From positions 868,001 through 932,000 of the forward strand of contig CAWHXG010000001.1 of the NCBI GenBank assembly GCA_963833235.1: a stretch of DNA of 64,000 bases, in the 5' to 3' direction. The notes under the pieces were generated by a model that worked only from the letters and a program-made list of their open reading frames with translations, was not told the origin of the DNA and did not search any database. The DNA is from CAWHXG01 sp963833235 (GTDB lineage: Bacteria; Pseudomonadota; Alphaproteobacteria; Rhodobacterales; Rhodobacteraceae). This document shows, one piece after another, positions 1-8,380 of this stretch (the stretch's first letter is position 1; the number at the start of each line of letters is the position of its first letter). The translations under genes were made by a program, and so were the position numbers.

Positions 1-814
1 GCGCGTGGACCCAGATGATCCGCCATTCCGGAACGCCCTTGACCCGCGCGGTGGTAACGTATTCCTGCCCCAGCTCTGCCAGCATGAACGACCGGGTCAT
101 GCGGCTGATATAGGCCATGGAGAAATAGCCCAGCAGCGTCGCGGGCAGCGCCAGATGGGCCAGCACGTTGACGAAGGCATCCCACTGGCCCTGCATGGCG
201 GTGTCGATCAGCAGCAGTCCGGTGACCTGCGTGACGCTGTATTCATAGGCGATGTCGATCCGCCCCGGCCCCGCGACCCAGCCGAGCTTGGCGTAGAAGA
301 TCAGCAATCCGAGGAGCCCGAGCCAGAAGATCGGCGCGGAATAGCCCACCAGACCGACCACGCGGACGATCTGGTCGGCCAGCTTGCCCTGCTTGACGGC
401 TGAGAGCACGCCAAGCGGGATGCCGACGATGGTGCCGAGGATGATGCCGGCGGTGGCCAGCTCCAGCGTGGCGGGAAAGACCCGGGCGATATCCTCGACG
501 ATGGGCTTCTTGGTCAGCATCGAGGTGCCAAGATCGCCGGTCGCGGCGCTCTGAAGGTAGATCCAGAATTGCTGCCAAAGCGGCTTGTCGAGGCCAAGCG
601 CGATATAGGCGGCGTCGTAGGTGGATTGCGAGGCGCGGTCTCCGACCACGGCCAGCACCGGGTCGACCGGCACCACGCGGCCGATGAGGAAGGTCACGAG
701 CAGCAGGCCGAGAAACGTGATCGCCACGGTGCCGATCAGCTTGCCGGCCTTCCGCCCGTAGGTCGGAAGGGCGCTCCAGCGCCCCCCCGTATTGGCAGGG
801 GAGGTGGCGGTCAT
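1..814 (-). CDS. ABC transporter permease, DppB/OppB type (partial, runs off window start)
   Basis: Inner-membrane permease of a peptide-type (DppB family) ABC importer. The start codon at 814 overlaps the stop of the solute-binding protein upstream (ATGA), so the two are translationally coupled. About 271 codons are visible and the 3' end lies outside the window. The visible protein has an N-terminal membrane segment (GTVAITFLGLLLVTFLIG, from about residue 26) followed by the family-typical periplasmic stretch with Asp-Lys-Pro-Leu, then LELATAGIILGTIVGIPLGV and the cytoplasmic loop before the next helices. Family membership is clear from the layout; the transported substrate is not. The partner permease and ATPases are expected just outside the window. 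Confidence 0.85.
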   Translation of the reverse strand, partial: MTATSPANTGGRWSALPTYGRKAGKLIGTVAITFLGLLLVTFLIGRVVPVDPVLAVVGDRASQSTYDAAYIALGLDKPLWQQFWIYLQSAATGDLGTSMLTKKPIVEDIARVFPATLELATAGIILGTIVGIPLGVLSAVKQGKLADQIVRVVGLVGYSAPIFWLGLLGLLIFYAKLGWVAGPGRIDIAYEYSVTQVTGLLLIDTAMQGQWDAFVNVLAHLALPATLLGYFSMAYISRMTRSFMLAELGQEYVTTARVKGVPEWRIIWVHA

Positions 815-2412
815 CTGTCCTTGGTGACCTGCTTGAACGAGTTGTCGTTGAACGACGGGCCGATGATGAAGCCGTTCACGTCATCGCGGATGCCCAGAAC
901 CTCGATTTCCTGGAACATGATGACGAAGGGCGAGACCTGTTGATGCTCTTCCTGCAGCGCCAGGTACATCTCGGCCCGCGCGTCGGCTTCCTTCTCGAGC
1001 ACGGCGGCATCGGCATCGGCGGTCATCTCGGGAATGTCCCAGGCGTTGCGCCAGGCCAGCGGCTTGGACTCTGCGTCATCGCTATTGTCCGGGTTGCGCG
1101 CGAAGGTGTCCGCGTTGGTGTGGGGATCCTGATAGTCCGGGCCCCAGCGGCCGATATAGATGTCGTGGTTGCGCGCGCGGTACTTGGTCAGCGTCTGCTG
1201 GCCGTCGCCGGGGATCAGCTCCATCTCGATGCCGGCCTGCGACATCGTCGTCTGGATCGCCTCGGCCATGGCGGTTATCTCGGGCGTGTTGCGGGTATCC
1301 ATGGTCACGCTGAAGCCGTCCGGCAGGCCGGCTTCGGCCAGCAGCTCCTTGGCCTTCTCCACGTCGAGCGAATAAGGCGTGTCGTTGAGCGCGCCGAGGA
1401 ACCCGTCGGGCAGGAACGCCTGATGGACCTGCACCTTGCCGGCCATGATCGTGTCGGCGATCGCCTGGTAATCGACCAGCCACTTCATCGCCTCGCGGAC
1501 CTCGGGCTTGGCGAGGTTCTCGTTCTTCTGGCTGAGGCCCATGTAGTAGATCGAACCCTTGATGCCGTTCTCGATTTTGATGTCGGGATTGTCGGCCAGC
1601 GCGGTGATCTCTTCGGCGCCGAGGTTGCGCGCGATGTCGATGTCGCCCTGTTCCAGCAGCAGCCGCTGGGTGGAGCCTTCGGGGATGTGGCGATAGATGG
1701 CGCGGGCCATCGGCGCCGCCTCGCCGCTGAAATTCTCGTTGCGCTCCAGCACGACCACCTCGTTGGCGCGCCAGTCGCGGATGGTGAAGGCGCCCGAGCC
1801 GGCATAGTTCGTCTTCAGCCACTCATAGCCGAAGTCGCCATCGGCCTCGTGCTCCATCACCAGCTCCTTGTCGACGATGAAGCCGACCGTGGCGGTGAGG
1901 CAATAGAGCAGCAGCGTGGGGGCGTAGGCCTGATCCATCTGCAGCTCGAACGTCATGTCTCCGGTCTGGCGCACCATCTCGTCGACATTGTCGGCGCTCA
2001 GCCCGAACTGGGTGAGGATGAACGCCGGCGACTTGTCGAGCTTGACCGCGCGGGTGAGGCTGAACACGGCATCTTCCGCGGTGATCGGGTTGCCTGAGGC
2101 GAATTGCAGGTCGGGGCGGATGGTGAAGGTGAAGGTCGTGCCGTCCTCGCTGACCTCCCAGCTTTCCGCGATGACGCCGAAGATGTCGCTGACGTCTTCC
2201 ACGTCGTAGCCGACGAGCGGCTGGTAGCTGTTGCCGAGGATCTCGGAGGCGGTGAACTCGAACACCTCCGCGGGGTCGAGGCTGATCACGTCGTCGATCT
2301 GCCAGGCCTGGATCAGCGTGTCGGCGGGGGTTTCGGCGAAACCGGGCGTGGCCGGCGCGAGCAGCAGCGCCGATAGCGCCGTGGCCGCACTCAGCCGTGA
2401 GAAATGTCGCAT
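811..2412 (-). CDS. ABC transporter solute-binding protein, family 5 (peptide/opine type)
   Basis: Periplasmic solute-binding protein of the SBP_bac_5 family, 533 residues, the usual size. It begins with a Sec signal peptide (MRHFSRLSAATALSALLLAPATPGFA, cleavage expected near residue 26) and continues with the family pattern of a dipeptide-binding protein: an early LIQAWQIDDVISLDPAEVFE stretch, AESWEVSEDGTTFTFTIR, and the lobe-II region with RWGPDYQDPH near residue 425. It is the first gene of its transporter and overlaps the permease by four bases. Family 5 proteins bind peptides, nickel, opines and other ligands, so peptide specificity is only a default. A 264-bp gap separates it from the next gene upstream and should hold its promoter, but I see no clear boxes. 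Confidence 0.88.
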   Translation of the reverse strand: MRHFSRLSAATALSALLLAPATPGFAETPADTLIQAWQIDDVISLDPAEVFEFTASEILGNSYQPLVGYDVEDVSDIFGVIAESWEVSEDGTTFTFTIRPDLQFASGNPITAEDAVFSLTRAVKLDKSPAFILTQFGLSADNVDEMVRQTGDMTFELQMDQAYAPTLLLYCLTATVGFIVDKELVMEHEADGDFGYEWLKTNYAGSGAFTIRDWRANEVVVLERNENFSGEAAPMARAIYRHIPEGSTQRLLLEQGDIDIARNLGAEEITALADNPDIKIENGIKGSIYYMGLSQKNENLAKPEVREAMKWLVDYQAIADTIMAGKVQVHQAFLPDGFLGALNDTPYSLDVEKAKELLAEAGLPDGFSVTMDTRNTPEITAMAEAIQTTMSQAGIEMELIPGDGQQTLTKYRARNHDIYIGRWGPDYQDPHTNADTFARNPDNSDDAESKPLAWRNAWDIPEMTADADAAVLEKEADARAEMYLALQEEHQQVSPFVIMFQEIEVLGIRDDVNGFIIGPSFNDNSFKQVTKDR

Positions 2413-2676
2413 TGGGGGCTCCCTGGTTGCTTATGCCGGCGATCCGGCTCCCGGCTGCCGCGATGCGCGCGACGCGAGGTTAACGCGCGATTAGCGTCCT
2501 GCCGGTCACCAGAAGTCAAGCGCCATCGCCAATGAATGCGGGCGCAAGCGGGGCTGCGGGGCACGCATTTGCGCGCTTTCGCATCGGTTTGGGGGAAGTT
2601 TCGGCAGCCGCGTGAATGAAAGAGGTAAGCGCGCGCAGCGGGCGTTTCGGCCGGTTGCCGGATCGACGCCTCGCCC

Positions 2677-3669
2677 TCAGCTGAAACGCTCGGGGCCGCG
2701 CCATTGCGCCTCGGTATAGCGGTCGCCCGCTGCCCAGCCCACGGGCAGGGCCGCCTCGATCCGCTGCAGATCGTCCGGCGAAAGCAGCAGTTCGGCGCCG
2801 GCGGCGGCCTCGGCCAGGTGGTCGGGATCGCGCGTGCCGGGGATCGGGATCACGTGCTCGCCCCGCGTGAGCAGCCAGGCGATGGCCAGCGTGACGGTGG
2901 CCACCCCCATCTCGGCCGCAAGCGCGCGCAGCCTATCGGTGGCGGCGAGGTTGACCTCAAGGTTGGGCGCGAGGAACCGGGGGTTGTTGTGCAGGAACGA
3001 CGAAGCCTTCACCCGGGCGGCATCGGGCGGCGCATCCGTCAATAGGCCGCGGCCGACCGGCGAGAACGCGACAAGGGCCGTGCCGGTCTCGGCGCAGGCC
3101 TGCACGAGGCCCAGATCGGGCGCGCGGGTGGAAAGCGAGTATTCCGACTGCACCGCCGCGACCGGATGCAGCGCCACGGCACGGCGCAGGGAGGCCGGCG
3201 CGATCTCGGAATAGCCGAAGGCGCCGATCTTGCCGCTGGCCTGCAGGCCGGCGAGCGTCTCGGTCACCTCTTCGATGGGCCGTTCGGCCTCGCGCCGGTG
3301 CACGTAGAAAAGATCGACCCGCTCCACCCCGAGCCGCCCGAGGCTGGCATCGAGCGAGGCCGTCAGATGTTCGGCGCTGTTGTCGAAGTAGCGGGCGCCG
3401 GTCTCCGGGTCGCTGCGGATGCCGGCCTTCGTAGCGAGCCGGAAGGCGGGACCGCGAGACTTCAGATAGCGGCCGATTACCTCTTCGGAATGGCCGTTGC
3501 CGTAGACGTTGGACGTATCGAGATGGTCGATGCCCAGGTCCCGCGCCCGGTCGAAGAGGGCAAAGGCCTCCTCCTCCGTGGCGGACCCGTAGAAGCCCGA
3601 GATGTTCATGGCGCCGAGGCCGATGGCCGAGACGTCGGGGCCGGTGCGGCCGAGCTTGCGGGATCTCAT
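2677..3669 (-). CDS. Aldo/keto reductase
   Basis: NAD(P)H-dependent oxidoreductase of the aldo/keto reductase superfamily, 330 residues. The catalytic tetrad is visible: Asp51 and Tyr56 in DTSNVYGNG, Lys81 in LATKAGI and His124 in FYVHRRE. The C-terminal VIPIPGTRDPDHL motif is the usual cofactor-binding stretch. The N-terminus MRSRKLGRTGPDVSAIGLG is typical of the YajO/Tas-like branch that acts on small aldehydes and ketones. It lies 153 bp downstream of the thiamine-diphosphate enzyme on the same strand and may be cotranscribed with it, which would fit reduction of a carbonyl product, but this is inference. The substrate is unknown. Confidence 0.88.
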   Translation of the reverse strand: MRSRKLGRTGPDVSAIGLGAMNISGFYGSATEEEAFALFDRARDLGIDHLDTSNVYGNGHSEEVIGRYLKSRGPAFRLATKAGIRSDPETGARYFDNSAEHLTASLDASLGRLGVERVDLFYVHRREAERPIEEVTETLAGLQASGKIGAFGYSEIAPASLRRAVALHPVAAVQSEYSLSTRAPDLGLVQACAETGTALVAFSPVGRGLLTDAPPDAARVKASSFLHNNPRFLAPNLEVNLAATDRLRALAAEMGVATVTLAIAWLLTRGEHVIPIPGTRDPDHLAEAAAGAELLLSPDDLQRIEAALPVGWAAGDRYTEAQWRGPERFS

Positions 3670-3822
3670 GAGGTCAGCCTTTCGGTTCGGTCGGGGTTCG
3701 CGGCATCGGGTCCGCTTGCGGTCGGGCCGTCCGGGCGCACGCGGCCCCGCTGGATTTCGCAGGCGTGCCGAGATGCGCCCGCCGAGATCGACGGCTTCGA
3801 AGGCCCCACACCCGCGGGGGCC

Positions 3823-5469
3823 TCATTGCGCTTCGAGGCGCAGTTTCGGCGACAGCGCGGCGGGATCGAGCTTGAGATGCAGGATCGCCGGCAGGCCGCT
3901 GGCGCGCGCCTCTGCCAAGGCCGGAGCGAAACCCGCATCTTCGGTGACCGTGGCGCCGAAGCCGCCATGGGCACGGGCCAGTGCGGCGAAATCCGGGTTG
4001 CGCAGGGACGTGCCCGAGGGGCGGCCCGGGTAGTGCCGCTGCTGGTGCATGCGGATCGTGCCGTACATCCCGTTGTCCGAGATCAGCACGATCACGGCCG
4101 CCTCCTGCTCGCAGGCGGTCGCGAATTCCTGCGCGACCATCTGAAAGCATCCGTCGCCGGCCAGGCAGATCGCCTCGCGCCCCGGATGCTGCAGCTTCGC
4201 GGCGATGGCGGCGGGCAGGCCGTAGCCCATCGAGCCCGAAGTGGGCGCCAGCTGCGTGCGCCAGCCGCGATAGCGGTAGTAGCGATGCGCCCAGGCGGAA
4301 TAGTTGCCCGCGCCGTTGGTCAGGATCGCATCGTCGCCCAGCACCTCGTTCAGATGCCCGATCACGCGCTCCATCTTCAGGGCGCCCGGGGTTTCCTGCG
4401 GCACCTGCCAGGCCCCGTAGGCGGCGCGCGCGTCGGCCAGCCAGTCCCCGCCCTCGCGCGCGGTCGCGGCCTCGGCGAGTTGCCGCGCCACCGGGCCGGG
4501 CCGGCCGACCACGGCGAGGTCGGGACGGTAGACGCGGCCGATCTCGGAAGGATCGGCATGGACGTGGACGAGGCTCTGCGCCGGAACGGGCGGCGTGAGC
4601 AGCGTGTACCCGGATGTGGTTACCTCCCCCAGCCGCGCGCCGAGGGCCAGGATCACGTCCGCCGCCTTCACACGTTCGGCCAGGGCCGGGTTGATGCCGA
4701 TGCCGACGTCGCCGACATAGTTGGAATGCCGGTTGTCGAGGTAGTCCTGGCAGCGGAATGAGGCGCCGACGGGCAGGCCCATGGTCGCCGCGAACGCGCC
4801 CAGGGCTTCCGCGGCCTGCGCGTCCCAGCCGCCGCCGCCCACGATCACCATGGGACGCTCGGCGCCGGCGAGCCTCTCGACGACGGCGGCGATGTCGGCC
4901 TCCGCGGCGCGGCCCGAGGGCAGGCACGCCGCCGGCACCGGCGTGCCTTCGGCGGGGCCGGAAAGCATGTCTTCCGGCAGCGCCAGCACCACGGGGCCGG
5001 GCCGGCCGGTCTGCGCCACGTGGAAGGCGTGGCTTACGTATTCGGGGATCCTGTCCGCCCGGTCGATCTCTGCCACCCATTTGGCCAGGGGGCCGAACAT
5101 GGCGCGGTAATCGACCTCCTGGAAGGCCTCGCGATCCCGTTGGTCGCTGGCCACCTGACCCACGAAAAGCACCATCGGCGTGCTGTCCTGGAAGGCCACG
5201 TGGATGCCCGAGCTCGCGTTCGTGGCGCCGGGGCCGCGGGTGACGAAAGCCACGCCTGGTCGGCCCGTCAGCTTGCCGGTCGCCTCGGCCATCATCGCCG
5301 CCCCGCCCTCGTGCCGGGCGACGATCACGTCGATGGCGGCATCGTGCAAACCGTCGAGCGCCGCGAGGAACGACTCGCCCGGGATGCAGAACACCCGCTC
5401 CACCCCCTGCGCGGCAAGGCACCGGGTCAGCAGGGCGCCGCCGTGCGATGTGACCGAAGCGTCTTTCAT
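3823..5469 (-). CDS. Thiamine-diphosphate-dependent enzyme, acetolactate synthase-like
   Basis: Cytoplasmic ThDP enzyme of the acetolactate synthase/benzoylformate decarboxylase superfamily, 548 residues. The N-terminal PYR domain carries the ThDP-activating Glu54 in ARHEGGAAMMAEA. The C-terminal PP domain has GDGCFQ near residue 434 followed by the metal-binding Asn in ISDNGMYGTI. The ATG at 5469 was chosen because the protein then begins at the usual place and because a GGACC stretch precedes it. A longer open frame continues upstream but its residues do not fit the family. Anabolic acetolactate synthase large subunits normally sit beside ilvN, and no small subunit is present here, so a catabolic role (2-oxo acid decarboxylation or carboligation) is more likely. 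The start overlaps the stop of a 35-codon upstream frame. Confidence 0.8.
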   Translation of the reverse strand: MKDASVTSHGGALLTRCLAAQGVERVFCIPGESFLAALDGLHDAAIDVIVARHEGGAAMMAEATGKLTGRPGVAFVTRGPGATNASSGIHVAFQDSTPMVLFVGQVASDQRDREAFQEVDYRAMFGPLAKWVAEIDRADRIPEYVSHAFHVAQTGRPGPVVLALPEDMLSGPAEGTPVPAACLPSGRAAEADIAAVVERLAGAERPMVIVGGGGWDAQAAEALGAFAATMGLPVGASFRCQDYLDNRHSNYVGDVGIGINPALAERVKAADVILALGARLGEVTTSGYTLLTPPVPAQSLVHVHADPSEIGRVYRPDLAVVGRPGPVARQLAEAATAREGGDWLADARAAYGAWQVPQETPGALKMERVIGHLNEVLGDDAILTNGAGNYSAWAHRYYRYRGWRTQLAPTSGSMGYGLPAAIAAKLQHPGREAICLAGDGCFQMVAQEFATACEQEAAVIVLISDNGMYGTIRMHQQRHYPGRPSGTSLRNPDFAALARAHGGFGATVTEDAGFAPALAEARASGLPAILHLKLDPAALSPKLRLEAQ

Positions 5470-5573
5470 GGGCGGGGTCCTTTGGGTGGTCCGGCAGGGA
5501 TCGTGACGGCACCCTCGTCCGACAGGCGTCGCGGGCGATCGGGGCGGTCGAACAGGGCGATGGCTTCGGGCAT
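5466..5573 (-). CDS. Small upstream open reading frame overlapping the ThDP enzyme start
   Basis: A 35-codon frame (MPEAIALFDRPDRPRRLSDE...) with its own AAAGGACC purine stretch 6-13 bases before the ATG. Its TGA overlaps the ATG of the ThDP enzyme (CCATGA). The same AAAGGACC-CGCCC-ATG arrangement occurs in front of both starts, so the two leaders look duplicated. It could be a leader peptide that couples translation, or the truncated head of a lost gene. I do not recognise the peptide, and short frames occur by chance in DNA this GC-rich. Confidence 0.3.
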   Translation of the reverse strand: MPEAIALFDRPDRPRRLSDEGAVTIPAGPPKGPRP

Positions 5574-6211
5574 GGGGCGCGGTCCTTTGACGGTGCCGGC
5601 GTGATCGCTCGATCGGCCAACGGGACCGACACGCTGAACGGTCTACAGGAAAGCAGCTCGACTGACAAAAGTAAGAGGCTTGGATGCCGGCAGGCCGAAT
5701 GCAGCTTGCGCGTGGGGCTGATCGCAACGGGCTGCGGGCTGGCCAATGGCGTTCGGCACCGTGATAGACCGCGGGCGCCGAGCCGCCTGCCCCGGCGTGC
5801 ACGGGGCCGATCGCGGCAGCATCCGCCCCCCCATTGTCGTGGGGGCCGCAGGCATGATTGTGGTAGTCGCCCATGCCCCGCACGACGGCGGTGCACACCG
5901 GCAACGGCAGCCGTTGGGCCACCGGCCTGGGGGGCATCTCCGCCACAGTCAAGTTGCCAGCCACGACCTGGCGATCCGCCGGAAGGCGCGCGCGGCCCCG
6001 TCGGCGCCCAGTTCATGCGCGGCGGCACGCGCACCAGCCAGGCCCGGCGCAAGCCCCGCCCCCTCGCTGCCATGGCGTGGGGCTGCGGGCGGTCGACCCT
6101 GACCATCATGACAGCTTCAGGCGGCCCGTCGGGCGCCACCATCCAGCCCCCGCACCCCCTCGCCTCGGCCGCAATTCCCTGCCAGAACCGCGCCAGCGAA
6201 AGGAGCCGCCC
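5574..6211. other. Gene-free stretch (638 bp) between divergent genes
   Basis: Open frames exist here on both strands but none has a recognisable product or a good ribosome site. The part nearest the ThDP enzyme (about 5,640-5,700) is less GC-rich than its surroundings and is the likeliest place for the leftward promoter. The last 20 bases hold the AAAGGAG ribosome site of the truncated haemoglobin gene. I see no other structure. Confidence 0.4.
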
Positions 6212-6676
6212 ATGCCCACGCTCTACGATGTCTCCGGTGGCCGCGACCGGCTGCTCGCCATGACCACCGCCTTCTACGCCAAGGCGATCGACGACGACGT
6301 CATCGGCGAGATGTTCGGCCGTGCCGCTGGCGACCATGCCGCCTACCTCGCCGGCTGGATGTGCGTCTCCTTCGGCGGCCCGCGCGACTATCTGGCCACC
6401 CGCGGCGATCTCGACTTCGTCGACTGGAAGCATGCCGGGCTGAAGATCACCGAAGCCGAGCGCGCCCGGTGGGCCCGCCTGATGATGGAGGCCGCCGCAG
6501 AGGTCGGCATGCCCCCCGCCTTCCTCGCCACGTTCCAGCGCTACGTCGATGGCATCTCGCGCGTGGTCCGCGAAGGCAGCCACGTTCCGCTCGAGGACAT
6601 GCGCCGCCATCTGGGCCTTGCCCCGGGCGAGGAGATGTCACCGCGCAGCGCAGAGCGCCCGACCCCGGAAGGCTGA
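6212..6676 (+). CDS. Truncated haemoglobin, group II-like
   Basis: Haem-binding globin of the truncated (2-on-2) family, 154 residues, predicted cytoplasmic. It starts after a strong AAAGGAG site. Group II features are visible: MPTLYDVSGGRDRL at the N-terminus, the B10 Tyr in TAFYAKAI, the CD1 Phe in GEMFGRAA, a likely proximal His in DWKHAGLKITEAERARW, and the Trp of that last motif at the G8 position. Such proteins bind O2, NO or CO and are linked to redox or nitrosative stress. The gene stands alone on the plus strand, 220 bp before urtA, and no function can be drawn from the context. Confidence 0.75.
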   Translation: MPTLYDVSGGRDRLLAMTTAFYAKAIDDDVIGEMFGRAAGDHAAYLAGWMCVSFGGPRDYLATRGDLDFVDWKHAGLKITEAERARWARLMMEAAAEVGMPPAFLATFQRYVDGISRVVREGSHVPLEDMRRHLGLAPGEEMSPRSAERPTPEG

Positions 6677-6896
6677 GGGCGGACGGCTGTGCGCTTGAAG
6701 CCAAGGCACTAAGCCGGTGGCAAAAGTTTTGGGGCCCTTCCCCTTTCCGCATCTGCTCACGCGCAAGGCATTTGCCCGCCTTTCCGCCCTTTCCTTGGGC
6801 AACGCAGGCCCAGAACCAAGCGGCCCCTCCGGCTGCCTTGCCATGCGTCAACCGCACGGCGCGATCTGGGGCAACTTCATGACGAAAGGATATCCG

Positions 6897-8174
6897 ATGA
6901 GACGAACGAAGCTGACGGCCCTCACCGCCCTGCCGCTTGTCATGGCCCTGCCGGCGCTCGCGCAGGACTGCCCGATCAAGGTCGGCGTTCTGCATTCGCT
7001 GTCGGGCACGATGGCCATCTCCGAGACGACGCTGAAGGACACCGTCGAGATGCTGGTCGACCAGCAGAACGAGAAGGGCGGCCTTCTGGGCTGCGAGATC
7101 GAGGCCGTCGTCGTGGACCCTGCCTCCGACTGGCCGCTCTTCGCCGAAAAGGCGCGCGAGCTGCTGACGGTCGAGGAAGTCGACGTGATCTTCGGCTCCT
7201 GGACCACCGTCAGCCGCAAGTCCGCGCTGCCGGTGCTGGAGGAGCTGAACGGGCTGATGTTCTACCCCGTGCAGTACGAGGGCGAGGAGAGCTCCAAGAA
7301 CGTCTTCTACACCGGCGCCGCGCCGAACCAGCAGGCGATCCCGGCGGTCGACTACTTCCTCGAGGAACTGGGCGTCGAGCGCTTCGCGCTGCTGGGCACC
7401 GACTACGTCTATCCGCGCACCACCAACAACATCCTCGAAGCCTACCTGAAGTCGAAGGGCGTGGCCGAGGAGGACATCTTCGTGAACTACACCCCCTTCG
7501 GCCATTCCGACTGGGCGACGATCGTCGGCGACGTGGTCGAGATGTCCGAGGACGGCCGCCAGGTCGGCGTCATCTCCACCATCAACGGCGACGCCAACAT
7601 CGGCTTCTACAAGGAGCTGGCGGCCGCCGAGGTCTCCGCCGACGACATCCCCGTCGTGGCCTTCTCGGTCGGCGAGGAGGAGCTCTCGGGCCTCGATACC
7701 ACCAACCTCGTGGGCCACCTGGCCGCCTGGAACTACTTCCAGTCCGCCGACACCGACGCGAACGCGGAGTTCATCGAGACCTGGAAGGCGCGCATGGGCG
7801 AGGACCGCGTGACCAACGACCCGATGGAGGCCCATTACATCGGCTTCAACATGTGGGTGAACGCGGTCGAGGCAGCCGGCACGACCGACGTCGATGCGGT
7901 GCGCGAGGCGATGTACGGGCAGGAATTCCCGAACCTGACCGGCGGCACGGCTGTGATGCTGCCGAACCACCACCTCGCCAAGCCGGTCCTGATCGGCGAG
8001 ATCACCGCGGACGGGCAGTTCGACATCGTCAGCCAGACCTCCGAAGTCGAGGGCGACGCCTGGACGGACCACCTGCCGGAAAGCGCCAAGCTGACCTCGG
8101 ACTGGCCGGGTCTCGGCTGCGGAATGTACAACACCGAGACCGAGAGCTGCGTCCAGATCCAGTCGAACTACTGA
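6897..8174 (+). CDS. urtA: Urea ABC transporter, urea-binding protein
   Basis: Periplasmic solute-binding component of the UrtABCDE importer for urea and short-chain amides, 425 residues. The ATG at 6897 follows a GAAAGGA site and opens a signal peptide (MRRTKLTALTALPLVMALPALAQ). An earlier in-frame ATG near 6880 is less well placed. The mature part starts DCPIKVGVLHSLSGTMAISE, characteristic of UrtA, and FGSWTTVSRKSALPV and FYPVQYEGEE are the usual family stretches. It is the first gene of urtABCDE and is separated from urtB by a 206-bp gap with a strong hairpin. Nitrogen control is usual for this operon, but I see no convincing sigma-54 or NtrC site upstream. Confidence 0.93.
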   Translation: MRRTKLTALTALPLVMALPALAQDCPIKVGVLHSLSGTMAISETTLKDTVEMLVDQQNEKGGLLGCEIEAVVVDPASDWPLFAEKARELLTVEEVDVIFGSWTTVSRKSALPVLEELNGLMFYPVQYEGEESSKNVFYTGAAPNQQAIPAVDYFLEELGVERFALLGTDYVYPRTTNNILEAYLKSKGVAEEDIFVNYTPFGHSDWATIVGDVVEMSEDGRQVGVISTINGDANIGFYKELAAAEVSADDIPVVAFSVGEEELSGLDTTNLVGHLAAWNYFQSADTDANAEFIETWKARMGEDRVTNDPMEAHYIGFNMWVNAVEAAGTTDVDAVREAMYGQEFPNLTGGTAVMLPNHHLAKPVLIGEITADGQFDIVSQTSEVEGDAWTDHLPESAKLTSDWPGLGCGMYNTETESCVQIQSNY

Positions 8175-8271
8175 GGCGGGGGCGGCGGTCCATCGCGGGG
8201 CCGGCCCGATCGCCCCGCTGCCGGAATCGTCCGGCCCGGGGGCGGCGGGGTCGGCCCCGCGCAGTCTTGCA

Positions 8272-8307
8272 GGCCGGTCCACTTCGGAGAGGTCTCCGGG
8301 ACCGGCC
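8272..8307 (+). promoter_or_regulatory. Intra-operon hairpin between urtA and urtB
   Basis: GGCCGGTCC at 8272-8280 pairs with GGACCGGCC at 8299-8307, and an inner CGGAGA/TCTCCG stem lies inside with a four-base bulge. No U-run follows, so it is more likely a 3'-end stabiliser or partial terminator that lets the binding protein be made in excess over the permeases than a full stop. Confidence 0.6.
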
Positions 8308-8380
8308 CCTCCCCGCGCCTCGGGTCTTGCCCGATCAAAGGGCCGCCGGATGGACCCCGCCCTATTCAGGATATCACCGC

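Noticed and set aside
3674..6610. A very long open frame (over 900 codons) opposite to or alongside the ThDP enzyme gene
   Set aside because: It is a shadow frame of high-GC coding DNA: Arg/Pro/Gly/His-rich, without motifs, and covering real genes in another frame.
6700..6740. A sigma-54 promoter for urtA (TGGCAAAAGTTTTGG)
   Set aside because: The -12 element lacks the GC doublet and the spacing is not right, so support is too weak.
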